Source: Pantoea sp. Ap-967 (GTDB taxonomy: Bacteria > Pseudomonadota > Gammaproteobacteria > Pseudomonadales > Pseudomonadaceae). Taken from it: a stretch of DNA of 52,732 bases. Below, one piece after another: positions 1 through 8,575 of this stretch (its first letter is position 1; each line of letters starts with the position of its first letter). A program made the translations under genes and the position numbers. The stretch lies in NCBI RefSeq assembly GCF_011752565.1, contig NZ_VWXK01000040.1, positions 1 through 52,732 on the forward strand, given 5' to 3'. The notes under the pieces were generated by a model, which saw only the letters and a program-made list of their open reading frames with translations, made no database searches and had not been told where the DNA came from.

Positions 1-126
1 CGAGTACATCCATTACTACAACCACGAACGAATCAAAATGAAGCTCAATGGCCTGAGTCCTGTGGCTTACAGGACTCAGGCTGAGGTAGCCTAGCTTCGA
101 CCGTCTAACATTTGGGGCGCAGTTCA
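1..126 (+). mobile_element. Right end of an IS3-family insertion sequence
   Basis: The window opens inside an insertion sequence. It contains the last codons of an OrfB-type transposase, then about 30 non-coding bases ending in a probable terminal inverted repeat, GTCTAACATTTGGGGCGCAG followed by TTCA. The reverse complement begins TGAACTGC, and IS3-family ends are typically TG...CA. The left end lies outside the window, so the target-site duplication cannot be checked. The IS abuts the 3' end of the sensor kinase gene without touching its reading frame. Confidence 0.75.
2..94 (+). CDS. IS3-family transposase OrfB, C-terminal fragment
   Basis: These are the last 30 codons of a transposase, cut by the window edge and ending at TAG 92-94. 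The visible peptide reads EYIHYYNHERIKMKLNGLSP and then VAYRT. This is the conserved tail of the DDE integrase core of IS3/IS150-group transposases, the region just after the catalytic glutamate helix. Nothing more can be said about completeness or activity, because the catalytic residues lie upstream of the window. Confidence 0.85.
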   Translation, partial: EYIHYYNHERIKMKLNGLSPVAYRTQAEVA

Positions 127-149
127 AAACCCTGTGGGAGCGGGCCTGA

Positions 150-1514
150 TCAGCGCCTCGGCAGGTCCAGGGTCACCAGCAGCCCACCGCCGATCCTCGG
201 CCCCAGCTTCAGGCTGCCGCCATGGGCGCTGGCGATGCTGGCTGCGATGCTCAAGCCCAACCCGTGGCCGCCGCTGCTGCGTGACGGGTCGGCCTGGTAG
301 AACGGCTCCAGCACCCGCTGCAGGTGCTCGGCCTCTATGCCGGGGCCACGGTCGGCCACCTGGATGCGTAGCCGGTCCGGGGTATCGCGCACCTCGATGT
401 CCACCGGCCCCGGGGCGTGGCGCCGGGCGTTGTCCAGCAGGTTTTGCAGGCAGCGGCGCAGGCCGCTGGGGTGGGCGCTGAAGGGCAGGGCGTGGCCGGT
501 GACCCGCACCTCGCAGCCCAGGTCTTCGAAGTCCGCTTGCAGCGCCATCAACAGCGCGTCGATATCCACAGGCTCGCGGGCATTTTCCAGCTCGCCGCTG
601 CGCAGGAAATCAAGGCTGGCCGACACCATGTCTTCCATATGCTCCAGGTCGCCGCGAAAGCGCTGGCGCAGGTTTTCGTCAGGCAGCAGTTCGGTGCGCA
701 GGCGCAGGCGGGTGATGGGCGTGCGCAGGTCGTGGGAAACGGCCGCGAAGAAGCGCGTGCGCTCGGCGATGCTGTCGATCAGCCGGCGCTGCATGGCATT
801 GAACGCCTGGGCGGCCTGGCGTACTTCCTGTGGGCCATCCAGGCTCAGCGGCGGGCGGTGGATGTCTTGCCCCAGCGCCTGGGCGGCCGCTGCCATCTGC
901 TTGAGCGGGCGCAAGGCCAGGCGCACGGCGAGCAGGGCGATCAGCACCACGGCGATGGTGCGCAGCAGGTAGATGCGGAAGATGAAGTCGAATACCAGCG
1001 AGCCGATTGATGCATTGCGCCAGCCCTGGCCCTCGACGGTTTCAAGGTACAGGGGCTGGCCATCGGGCAAGGTCAGTTCGACCACGGCACGTACGCTGGC
1101 CGGCGCCCCGCGCAGCAGCAAGGGCGCGCCGCCCGGGCGGCCTTCGCCATCGACGATCTCCAGCCCCAGCAGGCGCACCGGGGCAGGCCCAGTGGTGCGC
1201 GCCGCCAGCAGTTCCTGCAATAGCCGTTGCTGGGCCGGTTCCACCGCGTTGCCGGGGGCCGGGGCTGCCGGCAGGCGGTGCCAGCGCGGCGACTCCATGG
1301 CGTCGAGCATGGCCGGCAGTTGCGCTGGCTGGTCGTGGGCCACCCGCAGCAGGTCGCCCAGGCGCCCGGCCAGCAGGCGCAGGGGAATCTCCAGCACCTG
1401 GGTCTGGCGCACTTCGTACCAGATGCTGCTGGTCAGCAACTGCGAGGCCAGCACACCCACCACCAGAATCAGCACCATGCGCCCCTGCAGCGAACGGGGC
1501 CACCAGCGCTTCAT
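150..1514 (-). CDS. Two-component sensor histidine kinase (HAMP, HisKA, HATPase)
   Basis: A 454-residue inner-membrane sensor kinase, partner of the response regulator just upstream. Seen in the sequence: TM1 at about 12-29, a periplasmic loop of about 150 residues, TM2 at about 181-199, and a HAMP linker to about 252. The HisKA box AAVSHDLRTP has phospho-acceptor His261. The N box NLLDNARRHA is at 358-367, the G1 box ADRGPGI near 387-393, and the G2 box GGHGLGLSI near 415-423. The start was chosen at 1514 because it overlaps the regulator stop in an ATGA arrangement; a longer upstream extension in this frame reads through the regulator gene. The ligand is unknown. Its position divergent from an iron-uptake operon suggests, by inference only, sensing of metal or siderophore stress. 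Confidence 0.93.
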   Translation of the reverse strand: MKRWWPRSLQGRMVLILVVGVLASQLLTSSIWYEVRQTQVLEIPLRLLAGRLGDLLRVAHDQPAQLPAMLDAMESPRWHRLPAAPAPGNAVEPAQQRLLQELLAARTTGPAPVRLLGLEIVDGEGRPGGAPLLLRGAPASVRAVVELTLPDGQPLYLETVEGQGWRNASIGSLVFDFIFRIYLLRTIAVVLIALLAVRLALRPLKQMAAAAQALGQDIHRPPLSLDGPQEVRQAAQAFNAMQRRLIDSIAERTRFFAAVSHDLRTPITRLRLRTELLPDENLRQRFRGDLEHMEDMVSASLDFLRSGELENAREPVDIDALLMALQADFEDLGCEVRVTGHALPFSAHPSGLRRCLQNLLDNARRHAPGPVDIEVRDTPDRLRIQVADRGPGIEAEHLQRVLEPFYQADPSRSSGGHGLGLSIAASIASAHGGSLKLGPRIGGGLLVTLDLPRR

Positions 1515-2233
1515 TCGCTGAGCACTTCGTCGACCGTGAGCATGTAGCCCTCGTTGCGCACGGTGCGGATCAGCGCCGGGTTGCGTGGGTCGTCGCCCAG
1601 GTGCTGGCGGACGCGGCTGACGCACACGTCGATGCTGCGGTCGAACGGCTCGCGCTCACGGTCGAACACGTGGTTGAGCAAGAAGTCCCGGCTCAGGGCG
1701 CGGTTGGGGTGTTGCAGCAGCAGGCGCAGCAGGCGGTAGTCGGAATTGCCCAGGCTGATCACCAGCCCGGCCGGCGAGCGCAGCTGGCGGGTGGTGGTGT
1801 CCAGCCGCCAGCCGGCGAAGCGCAGGGTGCCTGCTTCATCGAGGCGGGCGCGCTCGGGGAAGCTTTGCGTACGGCGCAGCACCACCTTGATCCTGGCCAG
1901 CAGTTCACGTGGGTCGAACGGCTTGCCCAGGTAATCGTCGGCGCCCATTTCCAGGCCGACGATGCGGTCTACCAGGGTGCCGCGGGCGGTCAGCATGATG
2001 ACGGGGATGTTACTGCGCACACGCAGCTCACGGCACAGGCTCAGGCCGTCCTCGCCGGGCAGCATCAGGTCGAGCACCACCAGGTCGACCCGGTGTTCTT
2101 CCAGGCGCTTGCGCATCTCGCGGCCTTCGCCGGCTACCGAGGTGCGAAAGCCTGCTTCATCCAGGTAGGTGGAGAGCAGTTGGCGGATTTCGGGGTCGTC
2201 ATCGACGATCAGGATGTGGTCGGGCTTGGTCAT
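1511..2233 (-). CDS. OmpR-family response regulator
   Basis: A 240-residue DNA-binding regulator. The N-terminal receiver domain has the acidic pocket DDD at 11-13, phospho-acceptor Asp55 in VVLDLMLPG, and the conserved Lys in LGKPFDP. The C-terminal half is an OmpR/PhoB winged helix, ending in a typical DVCVSRVRQHLGDD...IRTVRNEGYML segment. The start at 2233 (MTKPDHILIVDDD) is set by homology to the receiver fold; the frame is open for 34 more codons upstream without support. It is co-transcribed with the kinase (4-base overlap) and divergent from the TonB-receptor operon, sharing a 179-bp intergenic region. The target genes are not evident. Confidence 0.93.
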   Translation of the reverse strand: MTKPDHILIVDDDPEIRQLLSTYLDEAGFRTSVAGEGREMRKRLEEHRVDLVVLDLMLPGEDGLSLCRELRVRSNIPVIMLTARGTLVDRIVGLEMGADDYLGKPFDPRELLARIKVVLRRTQSFPERARLDEAGTLRFAGWRLDTTTRQLRSPAGLVISLGNSDYRLLRLLLQHPNRALSRDFLLNHVFDREREPFDRSIDVCVSRVRQHLGDDPRNPALIRTVRNEGYMLTVDEVLSE

Positions 2234-2381
2234 CAGGCACCTGCAGAGCATGGATGGGAGGCACCTTACACCGCGTCTTGCAACGCGAATGTAACGGAAT
2301 GTGTTGCAGTGGCGAGGGACTGCACGCCGGTACATTTGCGGACACCGAAGGGCTGGTGGCCATCATTAGAATGCGCAACAC

Positions 2382-2399
2382 AAATGAGACTGATTTTCT
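2382..2399 (+). promoter_or_regulatory. Candidate Fur box upstream of the siderophore receptor
   Basis: The stretch AAATGAGACTGATTTTCT, whose reverse complement contains AAAATCAGTCTCATTT, resembles Pseudomonas Fur boxes (NATWAT-type units around a TCTCATT core). It lies 14 bases before the receptor start codon, where repression by Fe(II)-Fur would be expected for a siderophore uptake operon. The match was made by eye only. Confidence 0.45.
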
Positions 2400-2412
2400 T
2401 TAAGGAATTCAC

Positions 2413-4746
2413 ATGCCCCATGCGTCCCTCCAGCGGCTGCCGGTGACCCTCGCCCCGGCCTTCGGTATGGTGCTCGGCGCCTGCGCGCTGCCGGCCCTTG
2501 CCGACACCCAGGCGCTCGACCTGCCCGCTACCCAGGTGACTGGCAAGCAAGACCGTTACAAGGTCGACAGCGTGACGTCGAGCAAGATCACCACGCCGCT
2601 GCTGGACGCGCCGCAGAGCATCAGTGTAGTCCCACGTGCCGTGCTCGATGAGCAGAATGCCCAGAGCCTGCAGGACGTGCTGCGCAACGTGCCGGGCATC
2701 ACCTTCATGTCTGGCGAGGGCAACCTGGGCTGGGGCGACCTGTTCTCGATTCGCGGCTTTGCCGCCGAGCAGAGCATGACCGTCGATGGCGTGCGCGATG
2801 CCGGCATGGCCAGCCGTAACGACACCTTCAACCTGGAACAGGCCGAGGTGTACAAGGGCACGGGCTCGGTCGAGTCGGGCGTATCTGCCGTAGGCGGCAG
2901 CGTCAACCTGGTCAGCAAGCGTGCCCACCTAGGCGACGCCGGCAAGCTGTCGGCTGGCATCGGCACCGACAACTACAAGCGCCTGACCGCCGACATCAAC
3001 CGCCAGCTCAACGACACCACTGCCGTGCGCATCAACCTGATGAAGCACTACAACGCCGTGTCCGAGCGCGACGAGGTGGACTACGACCGCTGGGGCTTCG
3101 CCACCTCGTTCGGCTTTGGCCTGGGCACCGACACCCGGCTGTGGATCGACGCGTTCTACCAGAAGGACAAGAACACCCCGGATGGCGGTGTGCCTATCCA
3201 GCGTGGCACCAACGGCCACCGCATGCCTGGGGTGTCTCGCGATGCCTGGTACGGCGACTCCAGCCTGTACACCCAGCGCAGCGAAACCCGCTCGCTCACC
3301 GGCCTGCTGGAACATGACTTCAATGACGACCTGACCCTGCGCAACCAGCTGCGCTGGCAGCAGACCGACAACTGGGCCGTGCTCTCGCCGGCGCGCTTCA
3401 TCGCCGCCGACGCCAATGGCAACAAGACCTGCACCGGCACCCGCTGCGCCAGCCTGGGCTACGTCGGCGTTGGTGGCCTGAGCTCGGTCAACGGCATCAA
3501 TGCCTACACCGACTACGCCAACAGCAGCAGCGGCTACGGCTACCTGCGCGGCAGCGACTTCGGCCAGTCCAAGCGCTACGAGATCGTCGACAACCAGACC
3601 GACCTGCGCTTCAACCTCGACACCGGTGGCATCCACCACGAGGCAGTGACTGGCATCGAGCTGTACCGCGAAACCTACGGCGGCCTGCACAAGACCCTGG
3701 ATGTGCCGGACGGCAACATGTTCTTCGACCTGGCCAACCCGTCGCACCACTTCGCGTCCACCAGCACCGACAAGGGCTATGGCGACCCGCGCAGCGTGGT
3801 CAAGGATGCCGCCCTGTACGTGTCCGACACCATGACCCTGAGCCCGCAGTGGCAGTTGCTGACCGCCCTGCGTTATGACCACTGGGATGTCGACACCGAC
3901 CGCAGCACCGGTAGCACCAGCAGCAGCGACGATGCCGTCGGTGGCCGTGTGGGCCTGGTCTACAAGCCATTGCCCAACGGCAGCATCTACGTGTCCTACA
4001 GCCAGGCGGCGCAGCCTTCGGCGGTGGGCGCCAGCACCAACAACCAGATCTACGGCGCCGCCGGCACCGAGGATTACAAACCGGCCGTCTCGAAAACCTA
4101 TGAGCTGGGCACCAAGTGGGAGCTGTTCGACGAGCGCCTGAACCTCACCGCCGCGCTGTTCCGCACCGAGCTTGAAGACAGCTGGGAATACACCGAAGGC
4201 GAAAGCGCGCCTGTGCGTTCGTTGCCGGCCAAGCGCGTGGACGGTATCGAGCTGGGCCTGCAGGGGCAGATCACCAACCGCTGGTCGGCCTATGCCGGGT
4301 TCGCGGCAATGAAGAGCCGCCAGACCAAGGGCGACAACAAGGGCGAGGAAGCCAAGAACGTTCCTGACCTCACGGCCAACCTGTGGACCACCTACGACCT
4401 CACCGACCAGCTCAGCGTCAGCTACGGCGCCGACTATGTGGGCCGGCGCCGCTACAGCGACAACAAGTACGTGGGCGGGCTGAACAACAACAGCAGCTAC
4501 GCCAATGGCGCGTCCGGGGTCTACACGATTTCCACCCGTGACCACGAGAAGGCGCCGTCGTACTGGCTGCACAGCCTGGCCGCGCGCTACAAGGTCGACA
4601 GCCAGACCACGGTCAACCTCAACGTCTCGAACCTGTTCAACAAGTTCTACTACAGCCGTGTCGGCGCCTCGCTCGATGGCTTCCAGCTGTACGGCATCCC
4701 GGGTGCCGGGCGTACCGTGACGGCCAGCGTGGACTACACCTTCTGA
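2413..4746 (+). CDS. TonB-dependent catecholate-type siderophore receptor (Fiu/PiuA-like)
   Basis: A 777-residue outer-membrane receptor for ferric siderophores. It has a signal peptide of about 30 residues ending near PALA-DTQ. A plug domain follows at about 55-170 with the usual DAPQSISVVPR, LQDVLRNVPGI and IRGF segments. The remainder is a 22-strand-type beta-barrel ending in aromatic VDYTF, the expected C-terminal signature. There is no STN domain, so it is a transporter and not a transducer. SD AAGGAA lies 7 bases before ATG. The stop overlaps the next start (TGATG), coupling it to a PiuC-type hydroxylase, the same pairing as Fiu-YbiX in E. coli and PiuA-PiuC in P. aeruginosa. Catecholate specificity is inferred from that pairing. 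Confidence 0.92.
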   Translation: MPHASLQRLPVTLAPAFGMVLGACALPALADTQALDLPATQVTGKQDRYKVDSVTSSKITTPLLDAPQSISVVPRAVLDEQNAQSLQDVLRNVPGITFMSGEGNLGWGDLFSIRGFAAEQSMTVDGVRDAGMASRNDTFNLEQAEVYKGTGSVESGVSAVGGSVNLVSKRAHLGDAGKLSAGIGTDNYKRLTADINRQLNDTTAVRINLMKHYNAVSERDEVDYDRWGFATSFGFGLGTDTRLWIDAFYQKDKNTPDGGVPIQRGTNGHRMPGVSRDAWYGDSSLYTQRSETRSLTGLLEHDFNDDLTLRNQLRWQQTDNWAVLSPARFIAADANGNKTCTGTRCASLGYVGVGGLSSVNGINAYTDYANSSSGYGYLRGSDFGQSKRYEIVDNQTDLRFNLDTGGIHHEAVTGIELYRETYGGLHKTLDVPDGNMFFDLANPSHHFASTSTDKGYGDPRSVVKDAALYVSDTMTLSPQWQLLTALRYDHWDVDTDRSTGSTSSSDDAVGGRVGLVYKPLPNGSIYVSYSQAAQPSAVGASTNNQIYGAAGTEDYKPAVSKTYELGTKWELFDERLNLTAALFRTELEDSWEYTEGESAPVRSLPAKRVDGIELGLQGQITNRWSAYAGFAAMKSRQTKGDNKGEEAKNVPDLTANLWTTYDLTDQLSVSYGADYVGRRRYSDNKYVGGLNNNSSYANGASGVYTISTRDHEKAPSYWLHSLAARYKVDSQTTVNLNVSNLFNKFYYSRVGASLDGFQLYGIPGAGRTVTASVDYTF

Positions 4747-5426
4747 TGTTGGTGGAAATCGACCGGCTGTTCAGTGCCGACGAACTGGATGCATTGCGCC
4801 AGCAATTGCTGGCGCAACCCTGGGTCGACGGCAAGGCCACGGCCGGCATCCAGTCGGCCCAGGCCAAGCGCAACCGCCAGCTGGACGAGGACGACCCGGT
4901 CGCCCGCCAGCTCGGCGGGCTGGTTCTGCAGCGGCTGTCGGACAACCCGCTGTTCATGTCCGCGGCCCTGCCCAAGCGCATTTATCCGCCGCTGTTCAAC
5001 CGCTATGGCGCAGGCGAGGGCTTCGGCTTTCACGTCGACAACGCCATACGCGGCATCAAGGGCGTGCGCGAACGGGTACGCACCGACCTTTCGGCCACCT
5101 TGTTCCTGGCCGACCCCGACACCTATGACGGTGGCGAACTGGTGATCCGCGACACCTTCGGTGAGCGCGCGGTCAAGCTGCCAGCCGGCCACCTGGTGCT
5201 GTACCCGGGCAGCAGCCTGCACCGGGTAGAGCCGGTTACCCGTGGCGAGCGCCTGGCGGCCTTCTTCTGGATCGAGAGCCTGGTACGCGAAGACAGCCAG
5301 CGCAGCCTGCTGCTGGACATGGACGTGGCCATCCAGCGCCTCACCGCCCAAGGCGCCGACGCGGGCTCGCTGCTTGAGTTGACCGGGGTTTACCACAACC
5401 TGCTCCGCCGTTGGGGCGATACCTGA
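4746..5426 (+). CDS. piuC: PKHD-type Fe(II)/2-oxoglutarate hydroxylase, PiuC family
   Basis: A 226-residue cytoplasmic dioxygenase, the normal length for PiuC/YbiX. The double-stranded beta-helix fold carries the metal triad His96-x-Asp98 (FHVDNAIRG) and His159 (GSSLHRVEP), with Arg169 (RGERL) as the likely 2-oxoglutarate anchor. The N-terminal PWVDGKATAG and KRNRQL motifs are typical of the family. The start overlaps the receptor stop by one base, so translation is coupled to the receptor. The family's substrate is not established. The association with siderophore receptors suggests modification of a siderophore or of an uptake component, but that is inference. Confidence 0.93.
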   Translation: MLVEIDRLFSADELDALRQQLLAQPWVDGKATAGIQSAQAKRNRQLDEDDPVARQLGGLVLQRLSDNPLFMSAALPKRIYPPLFNRYGAGEGFGFHVDNAIRGIKGVRERVRTDLSATLFLADPDTYDGGELVIRDTFGERAVKLPAGHLVLYPGSSLHRVEPVTRGERLAAFFWIESLVREDSQRSLLLDMDVAIQRLTAQGADAGSLLELTGVYHNLLRRWGDT

Positions 5427-5442
5427 CCTTGGGAGGTCACCG

Positions 5443-6552
5443 ATGAACCAACCTTTCTGGCGGCGCCTGCTGCCGTTGTTGCTGGTGCTGGGGGCGTGCC
5501 TGGGCATGGCCCAGCGCGCCAGCGCCGTGGAAGTCACCGACGTGCTGGGGCGCAAGGTCGAGGTCGACCACGCGCCGCAACGCATCGTGCTGGGTGAAGG
5601 GCGGCTGTTCTTCGCCTTGGCCCTGCTCGACCGCGACAACCCGTTCCAGCGCGTGGTCGGCTGGCAGAACGACATGCGCCTGCTCGACCCGCACACCTAC
5701 GAGGTGTACGCCAAGCTGTACCCGCAGGTGGCCAAGCTGCCACTGATCGGCCAGGCCTCCGAGCAAAGCGTGAGCGCCGAGCAGATTCTGGCGCTCAAGC
5801 CGGACCTGGCGATCTTCAGCATTGCCGGTGAAGGCCCGACCCAGCACAGCCCGGTGGCCGACCTGCTGGAAAAAGCCGGGGTGCCGGTGTTGTTCATCGA
5901 TTTTCGCGTTCACCCCATCCAGAACACTCGGGTGAGCATGCAGGCGCTGGGCACCTTGCTTGGGCGTGAGCAACAGGCCCAGCAATACCTGAGCCTGTAC
6001 GACCGCCACCTCAAGCACATCACCGACAGCGTGGCCACGCTCAAGGCCGGCGAGCGGCCCAAGGTGTTCCTCGAACTGCTGGCAGGCGTTTGGCAGGCAC
6101 CGGGGCACACCACCGGCAAGAGCGGCCTGGGCAGCGTGGTCGAGGCCGTGGGTGGGCATAACATCGGTGCCGATGTGGTGCCGGGGGCGCTGGGCGATGT
6201 GAGCGTCGAATACGTGCTGCAGGCCGACCCGGACGTGTACATCGCCACGGGCAACCGTGCACCGGGCGTGCTGCTGGGGGCCGGCGTGTCCACCGACACC
6301 GCGCGCCAGAGCCTGGCCAAGATCACCGCACGCCCCGAGTTCGCGCCACTGCGGCCGATTCAGGCCGGGCAGGCCCATGGCCTGTGGCATGACTTCTACA
6401 ACTCGCCGTTCAACATCCTCGCCATCGAGGCCATGGCGCGCTGGGTTCACCCCGAGCGCTTCGCCGATGTCGACCCGTTGGCGACCATGGCTGAAATCAA
6501 CCAGATGCTCAAGGTAGGCCTGGACGGCCAGTACTGGGTCGACGCCAAGTGA
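5443..6552 (+). CDS. Periplasmic iron-siderophore-binding protein (FecB/BtuF type)
   Basis: A 369-residue periplasmic solute-binding protein. The signal peptide MNQPFWRRLLPLLLVLGACL has a cleavage site after Ala-Ser-Ala at 26-28. The mature part opens with the cluster A-III signature VTDVLGRKVEV..APQRIV, followed by two lobes joined by a long helix. There is no lipobox, so it is probably soluble. GGAGGT at 5430-5435 is a strong ribosome site. The gene follows piuC by 16 bases and overlaps the permease (GTGA), giving a complete FecBCD-type importer. It is somewhat longer than most vitamin B12/siderophore binders because of an extended second lobe. The exact ligand cannot be read from the sequence. 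Confidence 0.9.
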   Translation: MNQPFWRRLLPLLLVLGACLGMAQRASAVEVTDVLGRKVEVDHAPQRIVLGEGRLFFALALLDRDNPFQRVVGWQNDMRLLDPHTYEVYAKLYPQVAKLPLIGQASEQSVSAEQILALKPDLAIFSIAGEGPTQHSPVADLLEKAGVPVLFIDFRVHPIQNTRVSMQALGTLLGREQQAQQYLSLYDRHLKHITDSVATLKAGERPKVFLELLAGVWQAPGHTTGKSGLGSVVEAVGGHNIGADVVPGALGDVSVEYVLQADPDVYIATGNRAPGVLLGAGVSTDTARQSLAKITARPEFAPLRPIQAGQAHGLWHDFYNSPFNILAIEAMARWVHPERFADVDPLATMAEINQMLKVGLDGQYWVDAK

Positions 6553-7610
6553 CCGCGCTGGCCCAGGACGGCGCCGCGCTCGCGGCCTGGCATTACCGCC
6601 GCCTGCTCTGGCGGCGGGCGATGCTGGTGGCCGCGCTGGCGGCCTTGTTGCTGTTGTCGGTGCTCGGCGACCTGGCCAGCGGCGCCTCGGGCATGGGCCT
6701 GGGGCAGTTGGTGCACGGCATCTTCGACCCGGCAACCCTGAGCGCCACCGAGCGGGTGATTATCTGGAACGTGCGCCTGCCGTATTCGCTGATGGCAGTG
6801 CTGGTGGGCGCGGCGTTGGCACTGGCGGGCGCCGAGATGCAGGCGATCCTCGACAACCCGCTGGCCAGCCCCTTCACCCTGGGCGTGTCGTCGTCGGCGG
6901 CGCTGGGTGCTTCGCTGGCAATCGCCTACCCGCTGGGCGTTGCCTGGCTGGCGCCCAGTGCCCAGGTGACAGTGATGGCATTCGCCTTCGCCTGCCTGTC
7001 GGTGGTACTGCTGCAGGCCATGTCGCGCTTGCGCGGCGCCGGTGTGGAAAGCCTGGTGCTGTTTGGTATTGCCCTGGTGTTCAGCTGCAATGCGCTGGTG
7101 TCGCTGCTGCAACTGCTGGCCACCGAGGACGTGCTGCAGCAGTTGGTGTTCTGGACCTTGGGCAGCCTGGCCCGGGCCAACTGGCAGAAGCTTGGCATCC
7201 TGGCCCTGGTGCTGGGGGTGTTGCTGCCGTTTTCGTTGCGCGCGGCACCGGCGATGACCTTGCTGCGCATGGGCGAGGACCGCGCGCGCAGCTTTGGCGT
7301 GGACACCCGGCGCCTGCGCTTGGCTTCGTTGCTGCGCATCAGCCTGTTGTCGGCCACGGCGGTGGCGTTCGTGGGCACCATCGGTTTCGTTGGCCTGGTC
7401 GGGCCGCATATCGCCCGCTTGCTGGTGGGTGAGGACCAGCGCTTCCTGTTACCGGCCAGTGCGCTGGTGGGGGCGTTGATGCTGTCGCTGTCGTCGATTG
7501 CCAGCAAGCTGATTCTGCCGGGGGTGATCGTGCCGGTGGGCATCGTGACCGCGCTGGTGGGGGTGCCGGTGTTCGTGGTGCTGGTGTTCCGCCGAGGGAG
7601 AAAGCTGTGA
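6549..7610 (+). CDS. FecCD-family iron ABC transporter permease
   Basis: A 353-residue inner-membrane permease that would work as a homodimer with the neighbouring ATPase. About ten hydrophobic segments are visible. The family motif RLPYSLMAVLVGAALALAGA and a downstream NPLASPFTLGVSSSAALGAS are clear, and a GFVGLVGPHIARLLVGEDQR segment marks the coupling loop for the ATPase. Translation begins at GTG 6549, overlapping the binding-protein stop. The ATPase start in turn overlaps this stop. A single permease gene is normal for FecCD systems with a homodimeric channel. It imports the ferric ligand delivered by the periplasmic binder. Confidence 0.93.
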   Translation: MTALAQDGAALAAWHYRRLLWRRAMLVAALAALLLLSVLGDLASGASGMGLGQLVHGIFDPATLSATERVIIWNVRLPYSLMAVLVGAALALAGAEMQAILDNPLASPFTLGVSSSAALGASLAIAYPLGVAWLAPSAQVTVMAFAFACLSVVLLQAMSRLRGAGVESLVLFGIALVFSCNALVSLLQLLATEDVLQQLVFWTLGSLARANWQKLGILALVLGVLLPFSLRAAPAMTLLRMGEDRARSFGVDTRRLRLASLLRISLLSATAVAFVGTIGFVGLVGPHIARLLVGEDQRFLLPASALVGALMLSLSSIASKLILPGVIVPVGIVTALVGVPVFVVLVFRRGRKL

Positions 7611-8365
7611 GCCTGTTGATCGATGAGCTGGCCGTGGCCTATGGCGCGCGGCAGATTTTGCACGGGGTGAGCTTGCCGGAATTGCCGGCGGGCAGCCTGG
7701 TGGCCCTGGTGGGGCCGAACGGTGCGGGCAAGTCGACCTTGTTGCGGGCGCTGGCGGGGCTGGAGCGGATGAAGGGTGGCGTGAGCCTGGATGGCCAGGA
7801 CGTGACCCGGCTGAGCTTTGCCGAGCGCTCGCGGCGGTTGGCCTATATGCCGCAGCAACTGCCGCCGGGCATTGCCTTGGGGGTGCTGGAAAGCATTGTC
7901 GCGGCGCTGCGCGTGAGTGGTGCCGATGACCTGCTGGGAACTGCCTACGAGGCGTTGCGCCAGTTGGGCATCGAGGCGTTGGCCGACCGTTCGCTGGACA
8001 GCCTGTCCGGTGGCCAGCGCCAGCTGGTGGCGCTGGCGCAGTTGCTGGCGCGTAATCCTCAAGTGCTGCTGCTCGACGAGCCGACCAGTGCGCTGGACCT
8101 GCATTACCAGTTGCGGGTGATGGGCGCGGTGCGCGAGCGGGTGGTGGCGCACCGCTTGCTGGCGGTGGCGGTGCTGCATGACATCAACCTGGCGGCCAGC
8201 CATGCCGATTGGCTGGTGGTGTTGCGCGAGGGCAGGGTGGTGGCCTGTGGGGCGCCGGGGGAGGTGCTGCAGCCTGAGCTGCTGGCCGAGGTGTACGGTG
8301 TTCAGGCGCGGGTCGAGCAGTGTTCCCAGGGGCGGTTGCAGGTGTTGGTGGATCGGGCCTTGTAA
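7607..8365 (+). CDS. ABC transporter ATP-binding protein for iron-siderophore uptake
   Basis: A 252-residue FepC/FecE-type ATPase that energises the upstream permease. The Walker A GPNGAGKST is at 36-44, the Q-loop near MPQQLPPG 81-88, the signature LSGGQRQ at 133-139, Walker B LLLDEP at 154-159 and the switch His191 in VLHDIN. Translation starts at GTG 7607, sharing four bases with the permease stop. It is the last gene of the receptor-hydroxylase-transporter operon. No hairpin with a T-run is visible directly behind it; a large REP/BIME palindrome begins 40 bases downstream and may stabilise the 3' end. Confidence 0.95.
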   Translation: MSLLIDELAVAYGARQILHGVSLPELPAGSLVALVGPNGAGKSTLLRALAGLERMKGGVSLDGQDVTRLSFAERSRRLAYMPQQLPPGIALGVLESIVAALRVSGADDLLGTAYEALRQLGIEALADRSLDSLSGGQRQLVALAQLLARNPQVLLLDEPTSALDLHYQLRVMGAVRERVVAHRLLAVAVLHDINLAASHADWLVVLREGRVVACGAPGEVLQPELLAEVYGVQARVEQCSQGRLQVLVDRAL

Positions 8366-8404
8366 TGGCCTGTGCCGGCCTCGCGCACGGCTTTGCGCCG
8401 GCCC

Positions 8405-8519
8405 GGTAGGAGCGAGCGTAGCTCGCGATGGGGCGCGCAGCGGCCCCAGTTTTTCAGCTTCGCGGCACAGGATGCCGGGGCTGCTTTGCAGCCCATCGCG
8501 AGCTGCGCTCGCTCCTACC
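8405..8519. repeat. REP-pair (BIME) palindrome
   Basis: A 115-bp inverted pair. The left arm GGTAGGAGCGAGCGTAGCTC, continuing GCGATGGG, is matched by CCCATCGCGAGCTGCGCTCG and CTCCTACC at the right end. A nested GCGGCCCC/GGGGCTGC stem lies inside. A near-identical copy is at 25695-25808. It is typical of Pseudomonas intergenic REP elements and separates two convergent genes. Confidence 0.85.
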
Positions 8520-8575
8520 CGTTCATCACCCGCCGTCCTCGAACAGGGGCGAAGCCCGGCCACGCAGCGCTGGGT

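Noticed and set aside
1007..2446. 479-codon plus-strand frame opposite the two-component genes
   Set aside because: It covers the opposite strand of a clear kinase/regulator pair, has no protein-like motifs, and runs through their promoter.
2929..4572. 547-codon antisense frame within the receptor gene (also the 828-codon antisense frame at 23242-25728 and many like it)
   Set aside because: Composition is Val/Ala/Gly/Gln-rich without domains or a ribosome site. It mirrors third-position GC bias of the sense genes, a common artefact in GC-rich Pseudomonas.
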